The translations under genes and the position numbers were made by a program. From contig NZ_RYZH01000001.1 in NCBI RefSeq assembly GCF_003977685.1, positions 222,235-286,234 of the forward strand: 64,000 nucleotides of DNA, given 5' to 3'. The stretch comes from Tautonia sociabilis (GTDB lineage Bacteria; Planctomycetota; Planctomycetia; Isosphaerales; Isosphaeraceae). Below, piece after piece: positions 48,009 to 56,783 of this stretch (the first letter of the stretch is position 1; each line of letters opens with the position of its first letter). The notes beneath the pieces were generated by a model, which did no database searches, was not told the origin of the DNA, and was given only the letters and a program-made list of their open reading frames with translations.

Positions 48009-51000
48009 ATGACTTCCTCGACTCCCGCGATCGGCCCCGGTTCCGAAGCCTCTCGAACTCGATCCGCTCCCCCCTCGCGACGCCGTCGACGACGGCGAGG
48101 ACCGCTCCTGGAGCCATTGGAGCCGAGGACGCTTCTGAACGGCTCCCCCGACCCGTCCTTCGGGAGGGCCGACCTGCCGGGGAGGGCCACGCTCGACCTC
48201 GACGGGCTGGCCGAGGTTTCCGGCGTCGCGGTCCAGGACGACGGCGCGGTGCTGGTCGCCGGCACGGTTCGCCGCCACGGCAACGACGATTTCGCCGTCG
48301 CCCGGTTCCTCCCCGACGGCACCCCCGACCCCGGCTTCGGTGCCTCCGGCGTCGCGACGATCGCCTTCGACCTTGGCTTCGGCGACGATGTGGACGATGC
48401 CGCCCGAGCCCTGGCCGTTCAGCCCGACGGCCGGATCCTCGTCGTCGGCCCGGTCGAGCGTTCCGGAGGCCAGCTCGACTTCGGCGTCGCCCGCCTGATG
48501 GCCGACGGCTCCCCCGACACCTCCTTCGGCCTCCTCGGCCGGGTCGTCTTCGGCTTCGACCGCGGGGGAAGCCTGGCCCAGCTCGACGACATCCCCCGAG
48601 CGGCGGCCGTCCAGCCCGACGGCCGGATCCTCGTCGTCGGCTCGGTCGATGACGTGAACGACGAGAACGATGTTGGCGTCCTCCGCCTCCTGGCGAACGG
48701 CAGCCTCGACCCCTCCTTCGGCTCCGGCGGCCGGGCCGTGATCGGGTTCGATCTCGGCCAGACCGACGCCGACCGGGACGACGACCCGGCCGCGGTCCTC
48801 CTCCAGCCCGACGGCCGGGTCGTGATCGCCGCGGCCGTCGACCTCCCTGGCGGCGACCGAGACTTCGGCCTGGTCCGGCTGCTGGCCGACGGCGGCCTCG
48901 ACCCCGGCTTCGGTTCCGGGGGAAGGGTCGTCGTCGGCTTCAACCTGGGGGATCAGGCCGCCCGCCGGATCGACCTGCCCACCGCCCTGGCGCTGCAACC
49001 CGACGGGAGAATCGTCGTCGCCGGCTCGGCCGAGGCCCCCGGCTCTCGCAGCGACTTCGCCCTGCTCCGGCTCCTGCCCGACGGTTCCCCCGACGCCTCC
49101 TTCGACGGCGACGGCCGGGTCAACGTCCACGTCGGCGCCGGCCTCCGATCGGGTGCCTCGGCCGTCGCGGTCCACCCCGACGGCCGGATCGTCGCGGCCG
49201 GCAACGTGCAGGACGCCGGCGGCGACTCCGACTTCGGCGCCCTTCAGATCGACCCGACCGGCGCTGCCGACCCCGGCTTCGGCGCCGGAGGCGGGGTGGT
49301 CCTTCCCTTCGACCTCGGCGGGACCTTCGAGGACCGGGCCTCGGGGGCGGCCCTCGACTCGACCGGCCGGCTCGTCATCGGCGGCCGGGTCGAGGTGGCC
49401 CCGGGAACCTTCGCGATCGGGGCCGCCCGCCTCTTCACCGATTCCTCCCCGCCCTTCGTGGTCCGGATCGTCCCGGTCGAGCCCGAACTGAGGACCGAGC
49501 CGGTCGACTCCATCGACGTGGTCCTGAGCGAGCCGATCGACCCGGCCGTCCTGGCCTCCTCCCTGACGCTGTCCCGGGACGGGAGCCCTCTCCCCGCCCC
49601 CGGGGCGATGACCGTCGGCCTCGTGCCTGGCTCCTGGGCCACCTACCGCGTCTCGGGGATCGGGGAGGCAACCTCCCCCGAGGGGCACTACCAGTTCCTC
49701 GTCGACGCCTCCGGCCTCCGAGACCCGGCCGGCAACCCGGGGACCGGCTCGGCCTCGGTCTCGTTCCGGATCGACCGGACGGGGCCGACGATCCTGCGGC
49801 TCTCGCCGATCGGCCCCGACCCGAGAGGCATCCCGCTCCTCGAAGCGGACGTGGAATTCAGCGAGCCGATCGATCTGAATGCGGACGTGCTGGGAGCGTT
49901 CTCGCTGTCGAGGGACGGCGTCGCCGTCCCGTTGGGGGAGGGGGTGACGCTCGAGCCGGTGCCGGGCTCGGCGACCTCCTATCGCCTCGTCGGCCTCTCC
50001 GGGGCCACCTCGGTGCGAGGCTCCTACCGGATCTCGGTTGATGCGACCGTCCTGCGCGACCTGGCCGGCAACCCGGGAACCGGCAGTGCCTCCTCCCCGT
50101 TCACGGTCCTGCTCCGGGCCGTCCCCGCCGACTACGACGGCGACGGCACCAGCGACCTGGCCACCTACACCGAGAGCGACGGCGTCGGCCGATTCACCAT
50201 CCGAAACTCCCGGGATGGCTCGGATCGGGTCGTGCCCCTGGGAGGTCCGGGAGACGTCCCCGTCGATGGCGACTACGACGGCGACGGGATCATCGACCCG
50301 GCCGTCTTCGGCTTCGACCCCTCCCTCGGCTCCTCCCGCTTCCTCATCCAGCGCTCCAGCGACGGGACCCTCCGCTCGATCCCCTTCGGCGGGCCGTTCG
50401 ACTTCCCCATCGGCGGCGACTACGACGGCGACGGGATCACCGACCTGGCCGTCTTCGGCTACAGCCCCCTCAACGGCTCCAGCCGCTATGCCATCGTGTA
50501 CAGCTCCGGCGCCCCCTCGCTGACGTTCCCCTTCGGCGGCCTCCAGGACTTCCCCGTGGCCGGCGACTACGACGGCGATGGGATCACCGACGTGGCCGTC
50601 TCTGGCTACAGCCCCCGGAACGGCTTCTCCCGCTTCGGGGTCGTCTACAGCAGCGGCCGGCCCACCCTCACCCTTCCCTTCGGCGGCACCGACGATCGCC
50701 CCGTGGCCGGCGACTACGACGGCGACGGGATCACCGACGTGGCCGTCTATGGCTACAGCCCCCGGAACGGCTTCTCCCGCTTCGGGGTTGTCTACAGCAG
50801 CGGCCGGCCGACCCTCACCCTCCCCTTCGGCGGCGCCGACGACCTCCCTGTCGGAGGGGACTACGACGGGGACGGGACGACGGACGTGGCCGTCTACGGC
50901 TACAGTTCGCTCAATGGCTTCTCCCGCTTCGGCATCCTCCTCTCGGGAGGCTCCCCGACCCGCACCGAGCCGTTCGGCACGATCGGGTCCATCGGGTTGC

Positions 51001-51254
51001 CTCCCTTCCCCGGCCTCTTCCGGATCCAGAACGGCGCCGGCCCCGATGGTCCCACCTCCCCGGACCTCGGCACCACCTTCCGCAAGGCGTCCTCGATCGG
51101 GGTCCTCGGGAGCCTTCCCGACGGCTCCTCGTCTCGGGCTCCTTCTCCCCCCGACGCTCGCTGGGCCGGCCTGTTCGACCTCGCCCTGCTTGATCCCTCC
51201 TCCCTGACCCAGCCCCGCCGAGGCCCGCATCTCCGGTCGCTCGCCGGACCGTAG
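48009..51254 (+). CDS. LEPR-type surface protein with delta-60 repeats, Ig-like domains and FG-GAP repeats
   Basis: The 1081-residue protein has an Arg-rich start and the LEPR motif LLEPLEPRTLLNGS (about residues 33-46). Residues 50-475 hold about seven delta-60 repeats of the pattern VQPDGRILVVG, FGVARLMADGSPDTSFG. Residues 480-700 are two Ig-like domains that share SRDG and LRD.AGNPGTGSAS phrases. Residues 705-990 hold six 49-residue repeats of the form GDYDGDGITDVAVYGYSPRNG. Delta-60 arrays are expected to form propellers. The role is probably adhesion or surface structure. The start at 48009 places the LEPR motif normally. Confidence 0.87.
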   Translation: MTSSTPAIGPGSEASRTRSAPPSRRRRRRRGPLLEPLEPRTLLNGSPDPSFGRADLPGRATLDLDGLAEVSGVAVQDDGAVLVAGTVRRHGNDDFAVARFLPDGTPDPGFGASGVATIAFDLGFGDDVDDAARALAVQPDGRILVVGPVERSGGQLDFGVARLMADGSPDTSFGLLGRVVFGFDRGGSLAQLDDIPRAAAVQPDGRILVVGSVDDVNDENDVGVLRLLANGSLDPSFGSGGRAVIGFDLGQTDADRDDDPAAVLLQPDGRVVIAAAVDLPGGDRDFGLVRLLADGGLDPGFGSGGRVVVGFNLGDQAARRIDLPTALALQPDGRIVVAGSAEAPGSRSDFALLRLLPDGSPDASFDGDGRVNVHVGAGLRSGASAVAVHPDGRIVAAGNVQDAGGDSDFGALQIDPTGAADPGFGAGGGVVLPFDLGGTFEDRASGAALDSTGRLVIGGRVEVAPGTFAIGAARLFTDSSPPFVVRIVPVEPELRTEPVDSIDVVLSEPIDPAVLASSLTLSRDGSPLPAPGAMTVGLVPGSWATYRVSGIGEATSPEGHYQFLVDASGLRDPAGNPGTGSASVSFRIDRTGPTILRLSPIGPDPRGIPLLEADVEFSEPIDLNADVLGAFSLSRDGVAVPLGEGVTLEPVPGSATSYRLVGLSGATSVRGSYRISVDATVLRDLAGNPGTGSASSPFTVLLRAVPADYDGDGTSDLATYTESDGVGRFTIRNSRDGSDRVVPLGGPGDVPVDGDYDGDGIIDPAVFGFDPSLGSSRFLIQRSSDGTLRSIPFGGPFDFPIGGDYDGDGITDLAVFGYSPLNGSSRYAIVYSSGAPSLTFPFGGLQDFPVAGDYDGDGITDVAVSGYSPRNGFSRFGVVYSSGRPTLTLPFGGTDDRPVAGDYDGDGITDVAVYGYSPRNGFSRFGVVYSSGRPTLTLPFGGADDLPVGGDYDGDGTTDVAVYGYSSLNGFSRFGILLSGGSPTRTEPFGTIGSIGLPPFPGLFRIQNGAGPDGPTSPDLGTTFRKASSIGVLGSLPDGSSSRAPSPPDARWAGLFDLALLDPSSLTQPRRGPHLRSLAGP
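50262..50980 (+). repeat. Tandem 147-bp coding repeats in the delta-60 gene
   Basis: The unit begins near GGCGACTACGACGGCGA and recurs every 147 bp (for example at 50556, 50703 and 50850). The 50556 and 50703 copies are almost identical at DNA level, while outer copies have diverged, which points to recent duplication in the centre of the array. Confidence 0.75.
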
Positions 51255-51658
51255 ACCATCTCCCCGAGATCACCCCCGTCCTTCGGCTCGACCCGGTCCG
51301 GAATCACCGGAGTGCAGGGAAGGGGGGGATCGCGCTCAGGGAATGCCCGAAGACGGCCGGGCCGTGGTCCGGGAAGGCCGGGGTCGAGGCAACCCATCGG
51401 AACCAATTGAAGGGAGAACTCCTGTGTTCGCACACGGTTCAGGACGAATCGCCTGCCCCACGGAAGTTCCCCCCATGACCACGAGGGGTGGCTGGGGTTG
51501 TGTCGACCCCAGCGTCGGGAGGCGGCCGGGTCTGGGGTCGAGACGACCCCAGCCACCCCGCCGAGCCTCGGGGCTTAACGTATAATTTGGTTCCTCGGGG
51601 TCGAGGAGGCCCCGGCCCATCCGGGTCGGACCGGCCGAGGCCTTCGGGGGGCGGGTCA
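51255..51658. other. Convergent intergenic region with a large inverted repeat
   Basis: This 404-bp gap separates two genes that end towards each other. It holds the 27-bp inverted repeat described separately and, at 51581-51586, a perfect TATAAT in an A/T patch without a matching -35. No gene is supported. Confidence 0.5.
51485..51559. repeat. 27-bp inverted repeat (REP-like or terminator)
   Basis: The arms 51485-51511 and 51533-51559 are reverse complements with two mismatches and enclose a 21-nt loop (51512-51532). The arm starts GGGGTGGCTGGGG and ends GTCGACCCCA. Position between two convergent genes fits a bidirectional terminator. Its length and odd sequence also fit a dispersed palindromic element. 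Confidence 0.65.
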
Positions 51659-52966
51659 TCAGACCTCGGGCAGGGTCCAGGGGGCCCGGTACTCGGGGCG
51701 GAACAGGTGGGTGTTGGCCTCGTCCGAGTTGGAGAACCGCCCGGCCTTCGCGTCCCACTTCAGGGCGCTGCCGGTCTTCAGCGCGATGTTCCCCATGTGC
51801 CCCAGTGCGCTCAGTTCATGACCGTACCGGAAGTTGCATGAGCACAGCTCCCGGCTCTTGATCTTGTCGATGAACTCGCGGTGATGCCCCTGCGACCTCG
51901 GCAGGAACGGCTCCGGCTCGATCACCTCCTCGCCCGGGTTGGGGAGGATGACGTAGTCGTTGTAGTGCCCGTGGAGTGTCCCCTTGGTCCCCACGAACTC
52001 GATTCCCGCCGATCGACCCCGGAACCCGTGCGGGGCGTCGGTCTGCTGGCTCCAGACGAGCTGCCAGCCGGGGAAGCCCCAGACGACCTCCATCGTGTCC
52101 GGCGTCTCGCCGTTGTCTTCCAGCACGAAGCGGCCGCCGGAGGCGACGATCGTTTCCGGAGCCGTGGTCTTCATCCCCCAGAGGACCGGGTCGACCAGGT
52201 GGCAGACGAAGTCCGACAGGTAGCCGCCGCCGTAGTCCCAGAAGTACCGCCATCGGAAGGTGAAGCGGTTCGGGTTGAACGGCCGCTCGGGGGCCGGGCC
52301 GAGCCACATGGTGTAATCGGCGCCGGCCGGAGGCGTGCCGTCGGGAGGGTTCCCCAGGTCGTCGTCGGCGCTGCGGACCATCCACACGCGGGCCTTGGAG
52401 ATCTTCCCCAGGCAGCCCGACTGCACGATCTCGGCGATCCGGTGGTAATTGTCGGTCGCGTGGATCAGGTTCCCCATTTGCGTGACGCGCCGGTACTTCT
52501 CCGAGGCGTCGGCCACCCGGGCCCCCTCGCCGATCGACCACGCCAGCGGCTTCTCGCAGTACACGTCCTTGCCCGCCTGGCAGGCCAGGATCGTCGGGAT
52601 CGCGTGCCAGTGGTCGGGCGTGGCGACGACCACCGCGTCGATGTCCTCCCGGTCGAGGACGCGACGGAAGTCCGAGTACACCTCGGGGCTGGCCCCGGAG
52701 ACGGACACCGCCTCCAGCGCGTGCGGCTCGTACACGTCGCAGACCGCGGCGATCCGCACGTCGTCGAAGTCTTTGAAGCGGTTGATCAGCCCCCGGCCCA
52801 TGCCTCCGGTGCCGATGAAGCCGAGCACCACCTGTTCGTTCGGCCCGGGGCGTCGCCGCCTCGGGGAGGCCCCAACGGCGGGGCCGGTGCCGGTGCCGGC
52901 GGCCATCGCCCCGGCCGCCAGGGCCGAGGACGCGAGGAAATTGCGGCGCGAGATCGGGTCGGTCAT
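51659..52966 (-). CDS. Gfo/Idh/MocA family oxidoreductase with Tat signal
   Basis: The 435-residue protein starts with a twin-arginine signal (SRRNFLASSALAAGAMAAG). The NAD-binding Rossmann domain has LGFIGTGGMGRGLINRF. The family signature DAVVVATPDHWHAIPTILACQAGKDVYCEKPLAWSIGEG follows. The C-terminal domain includes GADYTMWLGPAPERPFNPNRFTFRWRYFWDYGGGYLSDFVCHLVD, typical of the large planctomycete paralogue group. Members oxidise or epimerise sugars in the periplasm with a bound cofactor; the substrate is unknown. Confidence 0.9.
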   Translation of the reverse strand: MTDPISRRNFLASSALAAGAMAAGTGTGPAVGASPRRRRPGPNEQVVLGFIGTGGMGRGLINRFKDFDDVRIAAVCDVYEPHALEAVSVSGASPEVYSDFRRVLDREDIDAVVVATPDHWHAIPTILACQAGKDVYCEKPLAWSIGEGARVADASEKYRRVTQMGNLIHATDNYHRIAEIVQSGCLGKISKARVWMVRSADDDLGNPPDGTPPAGADYTMWLGPAPERPFNPNRFTFRWRYFWDYGGGYLSDFVCHLVDPVLWGMKTTAPETIVASGGRFVLEDNGETPDTMEVVWGFPGWQLVWSQQTDAPHGFRGRSAGIEFVGTKGTLHGHYNDYVILPNPGEEVIEPEPFLPRSQGHHREFIDKIKSRELCSCNFRYGHELSALGHMGNIALKTGSALKWDAKAGRFSNSDEANTHLFRPEYRAPWTLPEV

Positions 52967-53061
52967 GGCGATCCTCCCAGGGTTGGACGCGGATGCCTCA
53001 CTATCCCGCGCCTCCTCCCCCGAGGGAACCCAAGACCGGCCCGATCACTCCCCCCTCCCGA

Positions 53062-54102
53062 TCAGCGCGACCGCAGCCGAGCAGAGTCCGGCACCAGCGC
53101 CCTGAGCAGGCCCTCCCGCCACCGGCCGGATTGCCGGTCAAATGCCCCGAAGCCCGAGCCGAACTCCCAGTACGCCCACGAGAAGCCCCGGCGCTCCGCC
53201 TCCCTCGCCACGAACGCCGTCCAGCGCTGCCGAGACGCCTCGTCCGCCCGGCTGTACGCGCCGAACTCCCCCAGGTAGACCGGACGCCCGTGCCGATCGG
53301 CCCAGGAGGCCACCTGGTCGAACGCCTCGGCCACCGCGCTCCGCTGCTCCTCGGTCGCCTCCCAGGTGGTCCCGAGCCAATCGCCGGATCCCTCCACCCA
53401 GCTCGCTCCCTGGTGGGTGAACGGGAACGGCTCGTAGTAGTGGAAGGTGGCGATCAGGTTGCGGTCCCCCTCCGGCAGCTTCAGGTCCGCCAGCCCCCGG
53501 AACCCGTTCCAGGGGGCCGGGCCGACGATCACCACCCGATCCGGGTTCGACTCCCGGATGACCGCCAGCGCCTCGGGGATCAGGTCGTTCCAGGGCTCCA
53601 CCCCCAGGTTGCCGTGCGGCTCGTTCAGGATCTCGAAGACCAGGCCATCGGGACGGTCCTGGTAGCGCTCGGCCACCTGCCTCCAGAGGGCCAGGAAGCG
53701 CCCCCGCTCGCCCTCGGGATCGGCGTAGAGCTCCTCGATGTGGTGGAAGTTGACCACCGCGAGCAGCCCCCGGGAGAGCGCCTGGTCGATCGCCCAGTCC
53801 ACGTGCTTGAAGAACCCCGGGTCGATCGCATACGGGGCCGACCTCGCCGCGTGCGCCGACCATCGGATCGGGATCCGCACCGAATCGAAGCCCGCCTGCG
53901 CGATCTCGTCGAAGTACGACTCCTCCAGCTCCATGCCCCAGGCCCCGATCTCCGGCGCCTCCAGGGCGTTCCCCAGGTTGATCCCCCGGCCGAGCCGGGC
54001 ATTGACGTCGGCGGCCCGGTCCTCCGCGGCGAGGCCGGAGGCCGTGATCGCCAGCCCGGCCATCGCGACGGCCAGGGCGAGGGCAGGAGCGGTGCGGTTC
54101 AT
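53062..54102 (-). CDS. Exported glycoside hydrolase family 5 endoglucanase-like enzyme
   Basis: The 346-residue protein has a signal peptide (about 1-26) and one GH5 TIM barrel: LGRGINLGNALEAPEIGAWGMEL, GFDSVRIPIRWSAHA, the acid/base Glu in LVFEILNEPHGNL, HYYEPFPFTHQGASW and the nucleophile Glu in PVYLGEFGAYS, ending with FSWAYWEFGSGFG. It should cleave beta-1,4-glucans or mannans outside the cytoplasm. No carbohydrate-binding module is attached. GAGGAG nine bases upstream fixes the ATG at 54102. Confidence 0.92.
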   Translation of the reverse strand: MNRTAPALALAVAMAGLAITASGLAAEDRAADVNARLGRGINLGNALEAPEIGAWGMELEESYFDEIAQAGFDSVRIPIRWSAHAARSAPYAIDPGFFKHVDWAIDQALSRGLLAVVNFHHIEELYADPEGERGRFLALWRQVAERYQDRPDGLVFEILNEPHGNLGVEPWNDLIPEALAVIRESNPDRVVIVGPAPWNGFRGLADLKLPEGDRNLIATFHYYEPFPFTHQGASWVEGSGDWLGTTWEATEEQRSAVAEAFDQVASWADRHGRPVYLGEFGAYSRADEASRQRWTAFVAREAERRGFSWAYWEFGSGFGAFDRQSGRWREGLLRALVPDSARLRSR

Positions 54103-54587
54103 GGATGTCGGCTCCTCGAGGAATCTTCTGGCGGACTTCCTGATGCAAGGCGTCCGATTGTGTCGATCATAACGATGGGATCCCCGGCCCGACGACGGAT
54201 CTCCCCGGAAGAGGTCGCCCCGACTCCGGAATCCACCGAAATGGCGGGCCCTCCCAATGACAAACGGCGCTACCGGTCTCGGGAACGCAGACGGTCTTCC
54301 CGGTCGGGAGCCGTCGCCGACGCCGACGCCGACGCCGAGGAGGACGTCGGCTCCCCTCCCCGGGCCCCGGCCCGGTCCCGATTGCCCGCCCTCGTTCGCT
54401 CGATCGAGGACCGGCCGGGCGGGATCGGCGCGAGCGGGGCAGGGGATCGCCTCGGCCCCCAATCCTCCTCGTCGGCGAGGGCGACGGACGCCCCCGCCTG
54501 GAGGCCACTCGCCCTCGGGCGATCCCGGATGATCGCCTCCCCTCGGCCCCGATCCGGGCCGGTCCGACCAAGGGAGTGACGCGACCA
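54103..54587. other. Divergent region between the cellulase and sulfotransferase genes
   Basis: There is no gene in this 485-bp stretch. A -10 element for the cellulase gene is listed separately. Nothing convincing was found for the sulfotransferase gene. Confidence 0.45.
54166..54171 (-). promoter_or_regulatory. -10 element of the cellulase gene
   Basis: The minus strand reads TATGAT here in a local A/T-richer patch, about 65 bp before the start codon. No clear -35 is present. Confidence 0.35.
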
Positions 54588-55415
54588 ATGCAGGACCTCC
54601 TCTCCCCGTCCCACCCGCTGCTGTTCATGCACCTGCCCAAGACGGCCGGCGGCTCGATCCTGGCCGTCGTCGAGTCCAGCTTCCAGCCGCCCGACCTCTA
54701 CCTCTTCTATCACGACGATCCCTCCCGAGCGGCCGACGAGATCGCCGAGGCCGGCCCCGCTCGCCTGATCTACGGCCATTTCGTCTACGGCCTCCACCAG
54801 ACGCTGGACGTCCCGCCCCGCTACTGCTGCTTCCTCCGCAACCCGGTCGACCGGACGATCAGCCACTTTTACCACCTCAAGACCGCCGATCCGGGCCCCT
54901 ACGGCGACCTCGCCCGCGGCTTCGACTCGGTGGGCGACTTCGTCGAGCGGTCCGGCTACTGGGCCGCCAGCAACCTGATGTGCCGGATGATCACCGGCCT
55001 GGGAGACGGCCGAGTGCCCCCCGACGATCTGCTCGCCGGCTGGGCCAAGACGCTGCTCCGCGACCACTTCCCAATCTTCGGCATCTCCGAGTTCCTCCCC
55101 CTCTCGCTGGAGGTCCTCCGCCGGACGATCGGTCTGTCGCTCGACTCCTTCCCGGTGGTTAACAAGGGGAGCTATCGGCTCCGAGAGCTCTCCCAGCGCG
55201 ACATCGATCTCGTCGTTTCGGCCAACCAGGCCGACCTCGACCTGTACGGCTTCGCCGTCCGCCGCTTCCTCGACACCATCCTCCCCGAAACCATGTGCGG
55301 CGGCCCGGCCGGGATGGCCAACACCCTGACCGCCGTCTCCCCGGCCTCCTTCGAGCCGCTCTCCTGCCCGATCCGCGTCGGTTCAGGAAGCGGCGAGTCG
55401 GCCCTCCCCGGCTGA
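54588..55415 (+). CDS. Sulfotransferase family 2-like protein
   Basis: The 275-residue cytoplasmic protein has the PAPS 5'-phosphosulfate loop FMHLPKTAGGSIL (residues 17-29) and a 3'-phosphate motif FLRNPVDRTISHFYHL. It would transfer sulfate from PAPS to a sugar, such as a surface polysaccharide. The ATG at 54588 is preceded by AGGGAG; the in-frame GTG at 54576 overlaps that ribosome site and is rejected. It stands alone between divergent and unrelated genes. Confidence 0.82.
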   Translation: MQDLLSPSHPLLFMHLPKTAGGSILAVVESSFQPPDLYLFYHDDPSRAADEIAEAGPARLIYGHFVYGLHQTLDVPPRYCCFLRNPVDRTISHFYHLKTADPGPYGDLARGFDSVGDFVERSGYWAASNLMCRMITGLGDGRVPPDDLLAGWAKTLLRDHFPIFGISEFLPLSLEVLRRTIGLSLDSFPVVNKGSYRLRELSQRDIDLVVSANQADLDLYGFAVRRFLDTILPETMCGGPAGMANTLTAVSPASFEPLSCPIRVGSGSGESALPG

Positions 55416-55592
55416 TCCACCCCTCTCTTCCCGGCCCGAGCAAGGCGGAATTCGCGGACCTTCCCCTTGCCTGATTCCGGGGATGCGATCAGAATCCGGA
55501 GTCGTCGCCCCCCCGGCCGTCCGGCCCCGCTCGCCAGCGGCCCGGCCAATCGGGGGGCTCGTCCCCTTCGTCACCGGACCTCGGCGGGCGTC

Positions 55593-56639
55593 ATGGTCGG
55601 CATCGGCATCGTCGGCATCGGCTTCATGGGCATGATCCACTACCTCGCCAGCCGCAAGGTGGAGGGGGCCCGGGTCGCGGCCATTTGCAGCCGGGATCCG
55701 AAGAAGCTCGCGGGGGACTGGACCGGCATCCAGGGGAACTTCGGGCCGAAGGGGGGGCCGACGGACCTGACCGGCGTCACCCCCTACGCCGAGTTCGACG
55801 CCCTGCTGGCCGACGATTCCGTCCAGCTCGTCGACCTCTGCGTCCCGAACCAGCAGCACGCCAGCCTGGCGATCAAGGCGCTGGAGGCGGGCAAGCACGT
55901 GCTGGTTGAGAAGCCGATCGCCCTCTCGACCGCCGACGCCGATCGCATGGTCGCCGCCGCCGCCAAGGCCGGGCGCCTGCTGATGGTCGCCCATGTGCTG
56001 CCGTACTTCCCCGAGTTCGCCTTCGTCCGGGAGGCCGTTGCCTCCGGGCGGTTCGGGACGCTCCAGGCGGCTCACTTCAAGCGGGTGATCTCCCGGCCCG
56101 ACTGGTCCAGCGGCGTGGCCGACTTCGCCGCCAACGGCGGCCCGGCCATCGACCTGCACATCCACGACACCCACTTCATCGGCCTGGTCTGCGGCCTGCC
56201 GAAGGCCGTGCGGAGCCGGGGAGTGGCCGAGGCAGGGGCGATGCTCCACCTCGACACCCAGTATCTGTACGACGACCCGAACCTCGCCGTCTCGGCCCTC
56301 TCGGGGGCGTTGAGCCAGTCGGGCCGGCCGTTCACCCACGGCTTCGAGATCTATCTGGAGCGGGCGACCCTCGCCTTCGAGGCCGCCACCCTCGGCGACC
56401 AGTTCCACCTGGCCATGCCCGTCTCCGTCATCACGGCCGATGGCGCCGTCGAGCGGCCCGAGCTGGGCAGCGGCGACCCGATCGACGCCTTCTCCCGGGA
56501 GATCTCGGCCGCCGTGGCCTCCGTCGCCTCCGGCTCGCCGGCGCCGGAGCTCTCCGGAGCGCTGGCCCGGCAGGCTCTAGTCCTCTGCCACGCGGAGGTC
56601 GAGAGCGCGCGGACCGGCCGGACCGTCTCGCTCTCATGA
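55593..56639 (+). CDS. Gfo/Idh/MocA oxidoreductase upstream of lpxA (possible GnnA-like)
   Basis: The 348-residue cytoplasmic protein has the NAD loop GIGIVGIGFMGMIHY, the signature VDLCVPNQQHASLAIKALEAGKHVLVEKPIALS and a catalytic-region IDLHIHDTHFIGLVCGLP. It has no Tat signal. The gene lies 144 bp before lpxA on the same strand. In some bacteria an oxidoreductase of this family (GnnA) next to lpxA oxidises UDP-GlcNAc so that an amino group can be placed at C3. The partner aminotransferase GnnB is not in the window, so that role is only a hypothesis. Confidence 0.85.
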   Translation: MVGIGIVGIGFMGMIHYLASRKVEGARVAAICSRDPKKLAGDWTGIQGNFGPKGGPTDLTGVTPYAEFDALLADDSVQLVDLCVPNQQHASLAIKALEAGKHVLVEKPIALSTADADRMVAAAAKAGRLLMVAHVLPYFPEFAFVREAVASGRFGTLQAAHFKRVISRPDWSSGVADFAANGGPAIDLHIHDTHFIGLVCGLPKAVRSRGVAEAGAMLHLDTQYLYDDPNLAVSALSGALSQSGRPFTHGFEIYLERATLAFEAATLGDQFHLAMPVSVITADGAVERPELGSGDPIDAFSREISAAVASVASGSPAPELSGALARQALVLCHAEVESARTGRTVSLS

Positions 56640-56783
56640 CCCGGGACCGCGCCTCCCCGGCCCCCGTCGAGGGGCCGGCCGGCGGGCGCGGCCAGGGATC
56701 GCGGCGGCCGGACCGCCGATGATCCGGATCGATCCCGCGGGGCGACAGGAGGTCGCCCGACGCCGCAGCAGGAGGCACAGGCG

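Noticed and set aside
51488..51841. Open frames running through the 27-bp inverted repeat on both strands
   Set aside because: They are explained by the palindrome, which gives the same kind of peptide on both strands, and have no coding support.
54576..54587. GTG start of the sulfotransferase
   Set aside because: It lies within the ribosome-binding AGGGAG of the ATG at 54588.
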